The position numbers and the translations under genes are program-made. Under the pieces are notes generated by a model, which had not been told where the DNA came from, did no database searches, and saw only the letters and a list, made by a program, of their open reading frames with translations. A stretch of DNA of 30,870 bases from CAYQVO01 sp964421085. Lineage in GTDB: Bacteria > Bdellovibrionota_C > UBA2361 > CAYQVO01. The stretch covers positions 1 through 30,870 of the forward strand of contig CAYQVO010000042.1 in NCBI GenBank assembly GCA_964421085.1. Reading direction: 5' to 3'. Positions 15,431 to 23,323 of this stretch are shown here, one piece after another; the stretch's first letter is position 1; every line of letters begins with the position of its first letter.

Positions 15431-16279
15431 TCACGATCGTTTTAAGCCGATGAGCGCCTCCGCGAATGCCGGCAGGCAGAAGGCGGCTTTATGCATCTTT
15501 GCCGAATAATACCTGAGTCCCCCGGGAATCCTCAAAGCATCAGGTTCAACTGAATACGGGTCTATCTCGTCGGAGAGAAATGAAAATCCAATCATGCCTG
15601 ACGGGTAGGTAGGAATAGCCGTCCAGTAATATCCGTACTTCTTGAAGTACCTCGGTACGAACTGAAACAGCCCGGTTAGAAGCTGCGGATGATAGAAAAA
15701 ACTCTCTGCCTGCTGTATGCAGATTCCACCTTTCCGGATTACGCCCTTCAACCCCTGCAGAAACCCTTCAGTGAACAGGCTTTCACCAGGCCCTATCGGG
15801 TCTGTCGAATCGACAATTACAGCGTCGAACTCATCCTGATGCCGTTTGATGAAGTCGGCGCCGTCTTCGTGGAAAAGTTCGACACAGGGGTTGCTCAACC
15901 CCGCCGCGATATCCGGGAAATGCTTTCTTGAAATTTCAGTTACGGCACTGTCAATATCGCAGAGCTTCACCGACTTTACGGATTTATGCTTCACAATCTG
16001 GCGCACCGCGCCGCCGTCCCCGCCGCCGATGACAAGCACTCTTTCCGGATTCGGGTGGCTGACAAGCGCCGGATGAGCAATCATCTCGTGATAACAGAAC
16101 TCGTCCGATTCTGTCAGCATTATGATGCCGTCAATCACCAGAACCTTTCCAAACTGCGGTGTCTCGAAAACATCAATCTTCTGATACGGCGTCGTGACAG
16201 AATCAAGAATCCGCGACACCTTCATCCGCAGGCGCGCGCCGGGCGCAAGGCCGTATATTTCGTCAAACCATAGTTCCAT
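15431..16279 (-). CDS. speE: Spermidine synthase (polyamine aminopropyltransferase)
   Basis: This encodes 282 residues. It transfers the aminopropyl group of decarboxylated S-adenosylmethionine to putrescine, giving spermidine. The Rossmann-fold signature VIGGGDGG (85-90 core) binds the cofactor. YHEMIAHPAL (63-72) is the family's second signature, and Asp157 in VDSTDPIGP is the conserved proton acceptor; Asp108 in CDID binds the nucleoside ribose. The C-terminal PTYPSG loop shapes the amine pocket. Full-length and intact. The ATG at 16277-16279 has a weak ribosome site but gives the normal N-terminus (WFDEIY). The gene is divergent from the COG3323 gene, with an 88-bp shared promoter region. 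No S-adenosylmethionine decarboxylase is visible, so that activity must be encoded elsewhere. Confidence 0.93.
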   Translation of the reverse strand: MELWFDEIYGLAPGARLRMKVSRILDSVTTPYQKIDVFETPQFGKVLVIDGIIMLTESDEFCYHEMIAHPALVSHPNPERVLVIGGGDGGAVRQIVKHKSVKSVKLCDIDSAVTEISRKHFPDIAAGLSNPCVELFHEDGADFIKRHQDEFDAVIVDSTDPIGPGESLFTEGFLQGLKGVIRKGGICIQQAESFFYHPQLLTGLFQFVPRYFKKYGYYWTAIPTYPSGMIGFSFLSDEIDPYSVEPDALRIPGGLRYYSAKMHKAAFCLPAFAEALIGLKRS

Positions 16280-16367
16280 AAAGATGGCATGCTGGCACCT
16301 GACGCGGTTTCGGTCAAGGCAAAGAAAAGCGGGTGTCCCTTTTCCCCGGCCGGGTTATCATTGAAAC

Positions 16368-16709
16368 ATGACTGAGCATGTGAAAATCGTGGTTTTTTCG
16401 CCGCTTGCGCATGCTGACGCCGTGAGAAAGGCGATTGGTGAAGCAGGCGCGGGGAAGATAGGCGCCTACTCCTTCTGCTCTTTCTCAGCGGAAGGAGTGG
16501 GTCGTTACATAGGCGACGGGACCTCTCATCCGGCAATCGGGGAAGCGGGCAAACTTGAGACGGTAAAAGAAGTTCGAATCGAGGCTATATGCGAAAGGCG
16601 CCGACTCGAAGGAGTCCTCACCGCAATTGAGGAAGTCCATCCGTATGAAGAAATTGCAGTCGATATTTACCCTGTTGAATTCAGGCGGCTTACCAGGAAG
16701 CATCACTGA
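16368..16709 (+). CDS. PII/CutA-like small protein (COG3323, Nif3 insert-domain type)
   Basis: This encodes 113 residues. It matches the stand-alone form of the insert domain found in YqfO/Nif3 proteins, a PII-like ferredoxin fold expected to form trimers. Visible hallmarks are VFSPLAHADAVRKAIGEAGAGKIGAY, followed by CSFSAEGVGRYIG, then RIEAICER and the ending EVHPYEEIAVDIYP, where HPYEE is the most conserved piece. No enzymatic role has been shown for the free domain, as far as I know; a regulatory or metal/nucleotide-sensing role is inferred from the PII fold. It is divergent from speE and converges with the DUF4416 gene, whose stop codon overlaps this gene's last codons by 7 bases. Confidence 0.8.
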   Translation: MTEHVKIVVFSPLAHADAVRKAIGEAGAGKIGAYSFCSFSAEGVGRYIGDGTSHPAIGEAGKLETVKEVRIEAICERRRLEGVLTAIEEVHPYEEIAVDIYPVEFRRLTRKHH

Positions 16710-17257
16710 AATTTCGCACCAGGGGGCGACACAGTCCTGGCCGCATCCCTTGCCTCAAGCAGGAATTTCTCATACTGCCGCGACTTGAAATCGGGAAAAG
16801 TCCGCTCATGGTACACGCAGCTCTTCTTTCTGAAGTGGAGTGTAATTTCCGCAAAGATCCCATCCCTCAGATAAATCCTGTGAGGAAAATCCTTTGTGGT
16901 AGCGAGAACCAGCTTGTTTTCGGTGATGTAGCCAGGGTCAAGATTTATCCTGCGTCCGCTTTCGCGTCCACCACTACCATGCATGTATTCTGTTTCAATC
17001 TCGTTCGTCTTAATCTTGATATCAGCCAGAGCACCAGGATCAGCGGGATTCCTGAATGCCCAGAATATCCTCCATAGATTCCCGCCCATCTCCTCTCTGT
17101 AATAGTCGGTAAAATCGAATGCGAAAGGGCTGCTCTCCAGATCAACAGGGCCGAAATGAGTCTCGAGCTTCGCGCGGACTTCCGGCAGAAGCTCCAGTTC
17201 CCCGGTAATGACTCCGCAGACAAGTTTCACCAGTCCAGGCTCGCGGATTTCTCCCAT
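16703..17257 (-). CDS. DUF4416 family protein
   Basis: This encodes 184 residues of an uncharacterised family found mainly in anaerobic and uncultured bacteria. Recognisable blocks are DFTDYYREEMGG near residue 50, IKIKTNEIE, RINLDPGYI, VLATTKDFPHRIYL and the C-terminal FPDFKSRQYEKF. The many conserved His, Asp and Tyr residues suggest an enzyme, but no reaction is known. The ATG at 17255-17257 lies only 2 bases after the TAA of the QueG-like gene, and the GGGAAAG at that gene's end serves as ribosome site, so the two are translationally coupled. That pairing is a clue to a shared pathway. The 3' end overlaps the convergent COG3323 gene. Confidence 0.85.
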   Translation of the reverse strand: MGEIREPGLVKLVCGVITGELELLPEVRAKLETHFGPVDLESSPFAFDFTDYYREEMGGNLWRIFWAFRNPADPGALADIKIKTNEIETEYMHGSGGRESGRRINLDPGYITENKLVLATTKDFPHRIYLRDGIFAEITLHFRKKSCVYHERTFPDFKSRQYEKFLLEARDAARTVSPPGAKFQ

Positions 17258-17259
17258 AA

Positions 17260-17922
17260 TTACTTTCCCGGGCCGCAAACTTTTACACACACCCCGCATA
17301 TATTCTGTCCTATGAAGGGCATTTTTCTGAACTCGAAGAGTTTCTCGTGGCACAGTTTCACGTTGAAATCTTCGCTGCTCTCGCCAATCGCACCTGCCGG
17401 ACAGGCAGCAGCGCAGGCGCGGCATTCCCCGCAGTCTCTGTCAATCGGCTGGTCGCTTTCAAGCGGCATATCAGTGAGAACGGAAGAATAGCGCATATGC
17501 GCGCCGAACACAGGGCTCACCAAAAGCCGGCTTCTGCCGATATGCCCCAGCCCTGAGGACCAACCAAGCAGCCTGTGGGAGACATGCCCCTTCTGCGGTC
17601 TGTTTTCCACGATCTGGCTTGCAGGAATTGTCAGCGCCCGGTGTCCCGCCTCCTGCACTTTCCCGGCAATCTGCAGTGTGATTCTGTCGAGCTGAAAGTT
17701 GATCTGACGGTAATGATGAAGATATAGAGGTGTGGGCCGATCTTCGATTTCGCTCAGGATCTCGTCATGAAGCCTGCAGCCGATGACAATTGCTCTTGAA
17801 TAATCACCCGGAACAAGACGCATCAGCTCCGGAAACTTTTCTTTCAGGCCTTCGAGGTCGGAAACGCCAAAGGCGGCGGCGCCAAGATCGCGGCTGAATT
17901 TGCGAAGGTCTTCTTTGTTCAT
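17260..17922 (-). CDS. Epoxyqueuosine reductase (QueG)-like 4Fe-4S protein, short form
   Basis: This encodes 220 residues. The ferredoxin part has CGECRACAAACPAGAI (Cys-x2-Cys-x2-Cys-x3-Cys-Pro) and a second cluster set with a lone Cys in KLCHEK and a terminal CGVCVKVCGPGK. The centre includes HRLLGWSSGLGHIGRSRLLVSP, which resembles the QueG/reductive-dehalogenase-like region where the corrinoid-facing loop lies. True QueG is about 350-380 residues with cobalamin-binding and HEAT-like parts; this protein is much shorter, so I would not call it queG. A redox role with DUF4416 is inferred from coupling. The ATG at 17920-17922 follows AGGTATCCCG; an upstream TTG would add 11 residues. Confidence 0.75.
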   Translation of the reverse strand: MNKEDLRKFSRDLGAAAFGVSDLEGLKEKFPELMRLVPGDYSRAIVIGCRLHDEILSEIEDRPTPLYLHHYRQINFQLDRITLQIAGKVQEAGHRALTIPASQIVENRPQKGHVSHRLLGWSSGLGHIGRSRLLVSPVFGAHMRYSSVLTDMPLESDQPIDRDCGECRACAAACPAGAIGESSEDFNVKLCHEKLFEFRKMPFIGQNICGVCVKVCGPGK

Positions 17923-18069
17923 CGGGATACCTGAACTATCCCAGACAAACGTCAATAAGTCACCACTGATCGGACATTATATCCCTGAAGCATAACAGGC
18001 GGATTCAAAACCGCCGTCATTGAGTCATCATCAAACCTGCGGCAGCACCTCCAGGTTTGTGCACCCCTG

Positions 18070-18363
18070 TCACCCTTCCGGGGAACTCTCTTTAAGCGAG
18101 CAAAGAAGACTTGGAGAGTATTCGCTCATCATGGGGTGACACTTGCGGAAATCTTCGTGTGTCTCCATCAGCGCTCCGATGGCTGCTCCTGCATAAAGCC
18201 AAATCCTTGTTTCCTTCGCCTCCCCGCCGAACGATACGACATCGACCTGGACGAACTATCGGCCGTTGAAGTCGTGCTGCCAGGTATCGCAGACGCTTCC
18301 GAATGGATACTCGCCCAGTGCGCGGGCGATAAGAGAGACGTATCTGTAGAATCGCGATGCCAT
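18070..18363 (-). pseudogene. Small unknown ORF interrupted by an in-frame amber codon
   Basis: On the minus strand an ATG at 18361-18363 opens 35 codons (MASRFYRYVSLIARALGEY, then CDTWQHDFNGR), meets TAG at 18256-18258, and continues in the same frame for 61 codons (FVQVDVVSFGGEAKET, RIWLYAGAAIGALMETHEDF) to TGA at 18070-18072. Both halves look like genuine protein, while the other frames do not. I do not recognise it. It lies 147 bp upstream of the QueG-like gene on the same strand. A 7-bp inverted repeat AAACCTG / CAGGTTT sits just past its end (about 18033-18058). The interruption parallels that in the DUF2142 gene. The rest of the 17923-18535 interval shows no other gene. Confidence 0.5.
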
Positions 18364-18535
18364 TAACACAAAGATGCATTTTTCTGCAGATCCAGATTGT
18401 CACGGGAGACACCTGCAATGACGGGCCGGCATCGATCCACGAAAGGAAATGCGGGATCAACCACCCCTCTTCGCGCCATGTTGCAGATCACCCGGAGCTT
18501 TGCATATCATATTCGGAAATATGGAAGGAGTTTCT

Positions 18536-19174
18536 ATGACACTTGGAGAAACGCTTGAAGATGCCGGGCTGGAAGCACCAGGAGTGAAAAGTGCCTGCTT
18601 TCTGGAGCTTCTCGCCCCTGAAATAAGAGATGCCGATGCCGGCAGGCTCTCGCGGCTGTTCAGCAAAATTGATTACAGCGCCATTTTCTCCAATCAGCCT
18701 GTTGTTGAACTTGACAAGGGAGTTGATGCGCGCAAGCTTCTCCCGCAATTCGAGGCGGCGGTGGGATCCTTTGAAAGGCTGGGAATGGGATCCGGCAGAT
18801 CTGACGACAGTGAGTATGAAGACTCCTTTACTGAGGTGGTGTCGGTCTCAACGGGATTGGAGCCCGAGGTGGACCGTTTCATCAGCACATATGCAGTCCA
18901 GGGGCCCAGGATAACGGACTGGTCGAGGTCTCCGGATTTCACGAGAGGATATGCAATGCAGCTGGCTCACGATGGAGGGTACATAGATTTCATCTTCTGC
19001 CCGCCTGACAGAACAACCGCGAAGGAAATTCATGCGAAGGCCGTCGAACTCGCCAGGGAAGGGAAAACGGGGCGTGAGATACACTGCGTGATGCTTGATC
19101 TTTGCAGGCGCAGAGGCATGCCGACAATATCTGAATTCGCGGCCAATCGGCTCAGCTGCTCTTCGACCCTGTAA
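18536..19174 (+). CDS. Hypothetical protein, family not recognised
   Basis: This encodes 212 residues, acidic, with no signal peptide or membrane helix. The N-terminal half is helical (TLGETLEDAGLEAPG, RLSRLFSKIDYSAIF). A Ser/Asp/Glu-rich linker follows around residues 85-100. The second half has HDGGYIDFIFCPPDRTTAKEIHAKAVELAREGKTG-type sequence and two cysteines in CVMLDLCRRRG. No catalytic motif is recognisable. The start is well supported: AAGGAG lies six bases before ATG 18536. A strong 19-bp inverted repeat begins 16 bases after its TAA and may act as a transcript end. The next gene on the strand is another unknown, so the two may form a unit. Confidence 0.65.
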   Translation: MTLGETLEDAGLEAPGVKSACFLELLAPEIRDADAGRLSRLFSKIDYSAIFSNQPVVELDKGVDARKLLPQFEAAVGSFERLGMGSGRSDDSEYEDSFTEVVSVSTGLEPEVDRFISTYAVQGPRITDWSRSPDFTRGYAMQLAHDGGYIDFIFCPPDRTTAKEIHAKAVELAREGKTGREIHCVMLDLCRRRGMPTISEFAANRLSCSSTL

Positions 19175-19190
19175 CAGATGAGACTTAAAG

Positions 19191-19231
19191 GGGACGGTTC
19201 CTATTTCCGAAACGGAAATAGGAACCGTCCC
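19191..19231. repeat. Perfect 19-bp inverted repeat with a 3-base loop
   Basis: The left arm at 19191-19209 is GGGACGGTTCCTATTTCCG, the loop is AAA, and the right arm at 19213-19231 is its exact reverse complement. Sequences of the form GGGACRGTTCCTATTT are known to me as REP-like palindromes in several bacterial groups that carry REP-associated transposases; that link is from memory. It could also terminate the upstream gene, though no T tract follows. A weakly similar GGGACAGTGCCTC lies at 20876-20888, after the next gene. Confidence 0.8.
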
Positions 19232-19358
19232 GATGAACGACGACCAATAATCCCGACTGACCACAATTAAAGTTCCCGGTCAACAAATACCGCCGGCCAT
19301 ATCTTTGCATCCGCGCCCGGTATATACTTGCCGTACTGCCGAAATGGGAGCAGCGAAA

Positions 19359-20870
19359 ATGATCAGAGAATTCGTCAAGGAACTGGAGACTCTTGCTGGA
19401 AAAGCTTTCGACATTCCAGGCGATGTGCAGCGTCTGCTCGACGGAGAACTTGAAACGGGCGGGGAGCCGAAGCAGAGACTTTCTCTTGAAGTCCTTGCAG
19501 AGCGTATCAACGCCTTTTGTAACAGGCCTCTTTTTCAGCGTGAGGATTTGGGCATCATGCGGCATCCAGAGTATCTGGATGCGGAGCTTCAGGACCTGCT
19601 GGACCTTGAAGGATCGTTTCCTGAAGATGCCGCCGATATTGATCTTGAGCCGTTCCGGGTACGGGCTCTTGAGATCGTTCAGTGTGTTTTAAGACAGTGC
19701 GTCCAGTCGGAGGTCTTTTATTCGAGTCTCGCTTTTCTTACAGGACCAGTTTTAAGGGGACTTTGGCAGAACAATCTTCTTACTCCTGAAGATATCGACA
19801 AATGCCTGGGAATTATTGAGAGCACAGAACCTTCGGACATACATTCCACAAGCGAAACAGGCCGGGATTTTCACAAAGAAGCGCAGAAGCACGCCCTTGA
19901 GTCGGTAGTCCGGGCTCTTACGGCAGAAAATGGCGAGATCATGATGCAGTTGAGTGCACCTGTGCTTGCCCGTATGCTTGCCCTTGCAACTGAAGGCTGG
20001 AAAGCTTCAATGCGGAAAGTCCTCACTGAGGATAATGTTTCCTACAAAAGTGCTCCAAGTGAAGTCCGCGGGATGAAAGACATTCTCTCATTCATCACCA
20101 GGTCGGGCATCAAACTTCCCGAAGACATGGGCGGGATTCTGCATGATCACTGCGTGCCGGTCCTTGCTCGTTATGATCGCATGATGTCGGATTGTGAGGG
20201 TGATCAGTTCGGCGTTCATTCTATGCACATCATCCCCGCCCAGGATCTCGTCCAGAACCTTGTCGAGCTCAGTACAATTGTCCCGATTGAGTTCAGCGAC
20301 TGCGCGTATTCGAACCTTGCACACTTCTTTGAAATTGCGGCCTGCACCGGCTTTTGCGTCGCCTCATGCGGCCTTTCAAGCGCAATATCGCTTGGAATTC
20401 CCATAAACAAGGAAAGAATTTCTGCTGCTCTTAATCAGGCTTTTGCCGGGAAGAGTGAACAGCCCTCGCTGCAGAAAAGAGGCATGCTTCTTAATGTTGC
20501 GGGTCATGCTCTTGCAGCCGGTATTCCAGTCGATACCGCGGCGGCTTCAAAGGCTTTCATCGATGCTACGCGCGAAGGAATAGCGATTGACTCCCAGGTG
20601 ATTGAAACCTATTTCGCCACCGGTACAGTATCTGCCGACGATGCCGCTGAAGCTCTTGTGGCCGCCCCGAAAATCCAGTCTCAGACTCTCAAGTGTGTAC
20701 TGACGCGAAAGCCGGAAGCAGCTGCGCGCCTGGCATTCGAGCGCGGTGAAGTGGATATTTTGCACATTTTGGAAATAGCCCGCCTTGTGCCGGGGATAGT
20801 CTCAGATCCCCGCTTCGATGATAGATGCGTCGAGATTATTGACGCGGAAGCCCGGCAATGGCTCGGATAA
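19359..20870 (+). CDS. Hypothetical helical protein, family not recognised
   Basis: This encodes 503 residues with no signal peptide or membrane segment. It appears almost wholly alpha-helical, with regularly spaced Leu/Ala helices reminiscent of HEAT or TPR-like arrays, for example ERISAALNQAFAGKS, KRGMLLNVAGHALAAGIP and PEAAARLAFERGEVD. The middle has ACTGFCVASCGLSS, a cysteine-rich patch. No enzyme motif is seen. I choose the ATG at 19359 because GGGAG lies nine bases upstream; an ATG at 19344 is also in frame. It follows the 19-bp inverted repeat. A protein-interaction role is only an inference from the helical repeats. Confidence 0.6.
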   Translation: MIREFVKELETLAGKAFDIPGDVQRLLDGELETGGEPKQRLSLEVLAERINAFCNRPLFQREDLGIMRHPEYLDAELQDLLDLEGSFPEDAADIDLEPFRVRALEIVQCVLRQCVQSEVFYSSLAFLTGPVLRGLWQNNLLTPEDIDKCLGIIESTEPSDIHSTSETGRDFHKEAQKHALESVVRALTAENGEIMMQLSAPVLARMLALATEGWKASMRKVLTEDNVSYKSAPSEVRGMKDILSFITRSGIKLPEDMGGILHDHCVPVLARYDRMMSDCEGDQFGVHSMHIIPAQDLVQNLVELSTIVPIEFSDCAYSNLAHFFEIAACTGFCVASCGLSSAISLGIPINKERISAALNQAFAGKSEQPSLQKRGMLLNVAGHALAAGIPVDTAAASKAFIDATREGIAIDSQVIETYFATGTVSADDAAEALVAAPKIQSQTLKCVLTRKPEAAARLAFERGEVDILHILEIARLVPGIVSDPRFDDRCVEIIDAEARQWLG

Positions 20871-20891
20871 AAAGGGACAGTGCCTCTGTGA

Positions 20892-21306
20892 TCCCTCACG
20901 AATTTTTTGCCCCGGAACTGCGTTCAGGGAAAGGATTTCGGACATCTAAGTCTGCCGAACGAAGAAGTTTTCGAATTGCGGATACGGACTTGGGATTTCG
21001 AACATGTCTCCTCTGCTTATCTCATCCGGACCAGGGCCTGCAGACATGAAGAACTCAGCTTCCGTTAATTCTTCGAGAATGCGTTTCTTAAGACCGAGGC
21101 GTCGCTCGATGGCTCCCCAAGTCGGGCAGGAAAACGCGATCGCTTTGGCCCGCCCAGCGCGTGGATCTGCAATTCATGCTCGACAGATTTGCTCGAAACG
21201 GCGCATACACCAGCTTCCTCGAGGATGAGACCCGCTCGAAGGACATGAGAACCTTTGGGCGTTGACTGAGGTTTACGAAGAGAGACAATGGCCCCGCCTG
21301 CTTTGA
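20892..21306 (+). pseudogene. Broken gene of unknown family (in-frame TAA plus two frameshifts)
   Basis: Coding-quality sequence continues across this interval only if breaks are allowed. The first part (LPNEEVFELRIRTWDF, EHVSSAYLIRTR) ends at TAA 21066-21068. It resumes in the same frame as FFENAFLKTEASLDGSPS. A shift near 21130 leads to KTRSLWPAQRVDLQFML and DRFARNGAYTSFLEDETRSK. Another near 21240 gives EGHENLWALTEVYEERQW before TGA at 21304-21306. The pieces join to about 130 residues. No start codon is visible and I do not know the family. It lies directly upstream of an intact unknown gene, so it may once have been its operon partner. Confidence 0.45.
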
Positions 21307-21322
21307 ACACCTGGAGTGACAG

Positions 21323-21745
21323 ATGAGAATCGAGGATCCCGCTGCGGGAACGGGCACTGGAGGAACCGCGCAATCTTTAACTGCTGCATATGATGCGGAA
21401 TTCACGGAACGACATCAGAAGTATCGCAACCTCGTTCCGGAGTATGTCAGCCTTGCGGCAACGTACGATAAAGAACGGGGCGGCAGCCCTGATCCTGATT
21501 GCATATCTGAGACCTCGATTGCCCTGCGCGAACAGATGAACGAGATGTGCTTTTTATGGCATGAGCTGATGCTGGTATCAGGCAAGGAAAGGGTTCAGTG
21601 GGAAGAGCTTGCACCGGGAGATATCTATACTGTTCCGGAAACCAAAAGGATTTACACCCACGGCGAAGAGCAGTCTGGTGCAACGAGTGATGAAACGTCG
21701 AGACTTCCGGGGATCTGTGACTTCAACTGTGTAAATGGCGAATAG
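21323..21745 (+). CDS. Hypothetical protein, family not recognised
   Basis: This encodes 140 residues, hydrophilic, with no signal peptide. It opens with a Gly/Thr-rich stretch (DPAAGTGTGGTAQS), then predicted helices (AAYDAEFTERHQKYRNL, ALREQMNEMCFLWHELML) and a region with YTVPETKRIYTHGEE. GGAG precedes the ATG at 21323 by eight bases, which supports the start. It ends in TAG. No domain is evident. Codon use and composition look like those of its neighbours. It follows a broken gene, and beyond its stop the strand holds only hairpins and an IS relic. Confidence 0.5.
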   Translation: MRIEDPAAGTGTGGTAQSLTAAYDAEFTERHQKYRNLVPEYVSLAATYDKERGGSPDPDCISETSIALREQMNEMCFLWHELMLVSGKERVQWEELAPGDIYTVPETKRIYTHGEEQSGATSDETSRLPGICDFNCVNGE

Positions 21746-21843
21746 GCAAGGAGGCTGCCTGCGCAGGAACCGTGCGACACTGCCGACCGGCCCGCACGAT
21801 CTCGGTCGAGTCGAGGGAGCCAAACGACACGGCTTCCGGGCCG

Positions 21844-21871
21844 GCCTGCATTGCTATGAAGTAATGCAGGC
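21844..21871. repeat. 9-bp hairpin (GCCTGCATT / AATGCAGGC)
   Basis: A perfect 9-bp stem with a 10-base loop lies in the roughly 300-base gap between the hypothetical gene at 21323-21745 and the IS relic. Neighbouring bases hold further short complementary blocks (GGAGCC with GGCTTCC just upstream). It could be a terminator for the upstream gene or part of a structured mobile-element end. There is no T tract. Confidence 0.45.
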
Positions 21872-21922
21872 TGACTTACTCTCCTGTTCATACCTCTGGA
21901 GCCTCAACCGACAATCAAACTT

Positions 21923-22021
21923 TCACCTTATCGAATGCCTTTCCCTCGCTGCCGGAACCCCACCCTCCAGAACAAGCTTTACAGCCTCCCGGCGGAACTC
22001 TTCATCGAGCTTCTTACCCAT
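21923..22021 (-). pseudogene. IS3-family OrfA N-terminal remnant
   Basis: From an ATG at 22019-22021, preceded by GGAG at good spacing, 32 codons read KLDEEFRREAVKLVLEGGV and then a short off-family tail before TGA. The REAVKLVLEGG segment is the start of the IS3-type helix-turn-helix OrfA. The rest of the element is absent. It lies 25 bases past the stop of the histidine kinase gene, so insertion may have altered that gene's end. Confidence 0.6.
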
Positions 22022-22045
22022 AGGTTTTCTCCGTGGTCAGTATTA

Positions 22046-22948
22046 TCAACCACCGAAAACCCGTGTCTGCTTTCCCGGGGAAAGATCACCTCCAATAGGC
22101 AGACGAACTGTCGTTATCGTCCCTCTCGCTGTTTCCGTGTCAGGCCTGGAATCAATAACTCCACCCGGGCGTAATCTCCTGCAGCCTCCTTCTACTGGAC
22201 GGGAAATGACCTCGAGGGAGCCCCCAAGTTCTCTCACTATCCCGGCTATAATTGGATACCCGACCCCATCTGTAATCTTGCTCTTTCTCCCGGGTTCCAG
22301 GAGATGCTCAAGTACATCATCCGGAATACCTGGGCCATCGTCCCTGACCTTCAGCTCAAGGTATATATCCCGTTCGCATTGAATCAGGCTGGAAAGAAGC
22401 CATATGTTTTTCGCACTCTTGCCATCTCGTCCCTCAAGGGCGTTGTTTATGAGGTTTTTTGCCACGCGCAGCAATCCCCCACGATCAATCTGGACGGGAA
22501 TGTCCGTGGCTGAGGTGACCGTAATTTTTCGGGGTGATTCTTCCCTGAAGTACCGGTAATAGCGGAGTTTGATCCATTCCTCGAAAACCGCCGGTTCGAA
22601 TGTTTCCATCCTGCGTGTCCCGATAATATGGAGAACAAACGAAACAGTGCAGGCCGTGGTGCCGGGATCATCGCTGAGAGCTGCCAGATCAGAGCCAAAC
22701 TGTTCAAGAATCGGGCGGATAGCCTCGTATTCTCGCGCTGAGTAACATGTGTTCATGCGATCAATGGCTTCAGCGAGGTCTTTCCGTCCCACCGCCTCAG
22801 CGGCACCTCCCAGCGCATTGATAATATGGAGCAGGTTTCCTATGTCGTGACGGAAGGCAGTATGCTGACTGACGACGGAGTCGAGAGATCCGGTCGTGGT
22901 ATCAAGAGGCGCTGGTGTTGCCGCTGGCTCATTTACCGGGAATGTCAT
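22046..22948 (-). CDS. Soluble histidine kinase (H-box RHDIGN type)
   Basis: This encodes 300 residues and has no membrane segment. The phosphoacceptor is His34 in AFRHDIGNLLHII, a compact H-box like those of Spo0B-related and DesK-unlike kinases where His is followed by D-x-x-N. The HATPase domain has the N box NLINNAL (165-171), the G1 box DDGPGIP (203-209) and a G2-like KSKITDGVGYPII. The last 20 residues (after TVRLPI) look added, perhaps from IS-related rearrangement next to the stop. With no sensor domain of its own, it probably gets its signal from a partner. The two small membrane proteins directly upstream on the same strand are candidates. The ATG at 22946 has a weak ribosome site. 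Confidence 0.8.
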   Translation of the reverse strand: MTFPVNEPAATPAPLDTTTGSLDSVVSQHTAFRHDIGNLLHIINALGGAAEAVGRKDLAEAIDRMNTCYSAREYEAIRPILEQFGSDLAALSDDPGTTACTVSFVLHIIGTRRMETFEPAVFEEWIKLRYYRYFREESPRKITVTSATDIPVQIDRGGLLRVAKNLINNALEGRDGKSAKNIWLLSSLIQCERDIYLELKVRDDGPGIPDDVLEHLLEPGRKSKITDGVGYPIIAGIVRELGGSLEVISRPVEGGCRRLRPGGVIDSRPDTETARGTITTVRLPIGGDLSPGKQTRVFGG

Positions 22949-23025
22949 CGCCGGTCATTATCAGGGAAATTCATCTGCTAATCAACCAGAGTTGACGGCA
23001 ACCCGCTGCGTCGGCGGAGTCCTTG

Positions 23026-23323
23026 TCAAAGCAAAACCAGCCCGAGAACAAATGAGACCAGGTTCGCAGCGGCGGAAACGAACACCGCCCGCCGCCAGGT
23101 GACTTCCATAAGCAGCCTGATGAGTACCATCTCGACGGCAAATGCAGCAGGCGTAAAGACAGCTCGTCACCGGATTCGTGATTGAATTGATTAAAACCGA
23201 ATAACAAAGAAGAGAAAAGAATGGTCTCCGTATGAACGCAAGATAAACAAAAAACTCGGAAACAATGCCGAGGGTAAGAGCCGCCGCAAAAGGATGAAGC
23301 GGAAGCTGCTGCAAATTATTCAC
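23026..23323 (-). pseudogene. Small membrane protein B, one extra base (frameshift)
   Basis: A GTG at 23321-23323, overlapping the TGA of the gene before it (GTGA), opens NNLQQLPLHPFAAALTLGI, then hydrophobic VYLAFIRRPFFSLL and NSITNPVTS. At about 23160 the frame must move by one base, after which FTPAAFAVEMVLIRLLMEV and ANLVSFVLGLVLL complete the protein at TGA 23026-23028. The length of 298 bases is one over a multiple of three. Three membrane helices in about 98 residues are likely. It ends 77 bases before the histidine kinase gene and may be a membrane sensor or anchor for it. I do not recognise the family. The shift could be a sequencing insertion. Confidence 0.5.

Noticed and set aside
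17986..18010. tRNA-like GGCGG...CCGCC hairpin with a T-loop-like stretch
   Set aside because: No matching acceptor, D or anticodon arms around it; only a simple hairpin.
18136..18366. 76-codon plus-strand ORF over the amber-split small ORF
   Set aside because: No ribosome site and poor residue composition; the minus-strand reading is more protein-like on both sides of its stop.
22304..22513. 69-codon plus-strand ORF in the histidine kinase gene
   Set aside because: Shadow of the kinase ATP-binding region.
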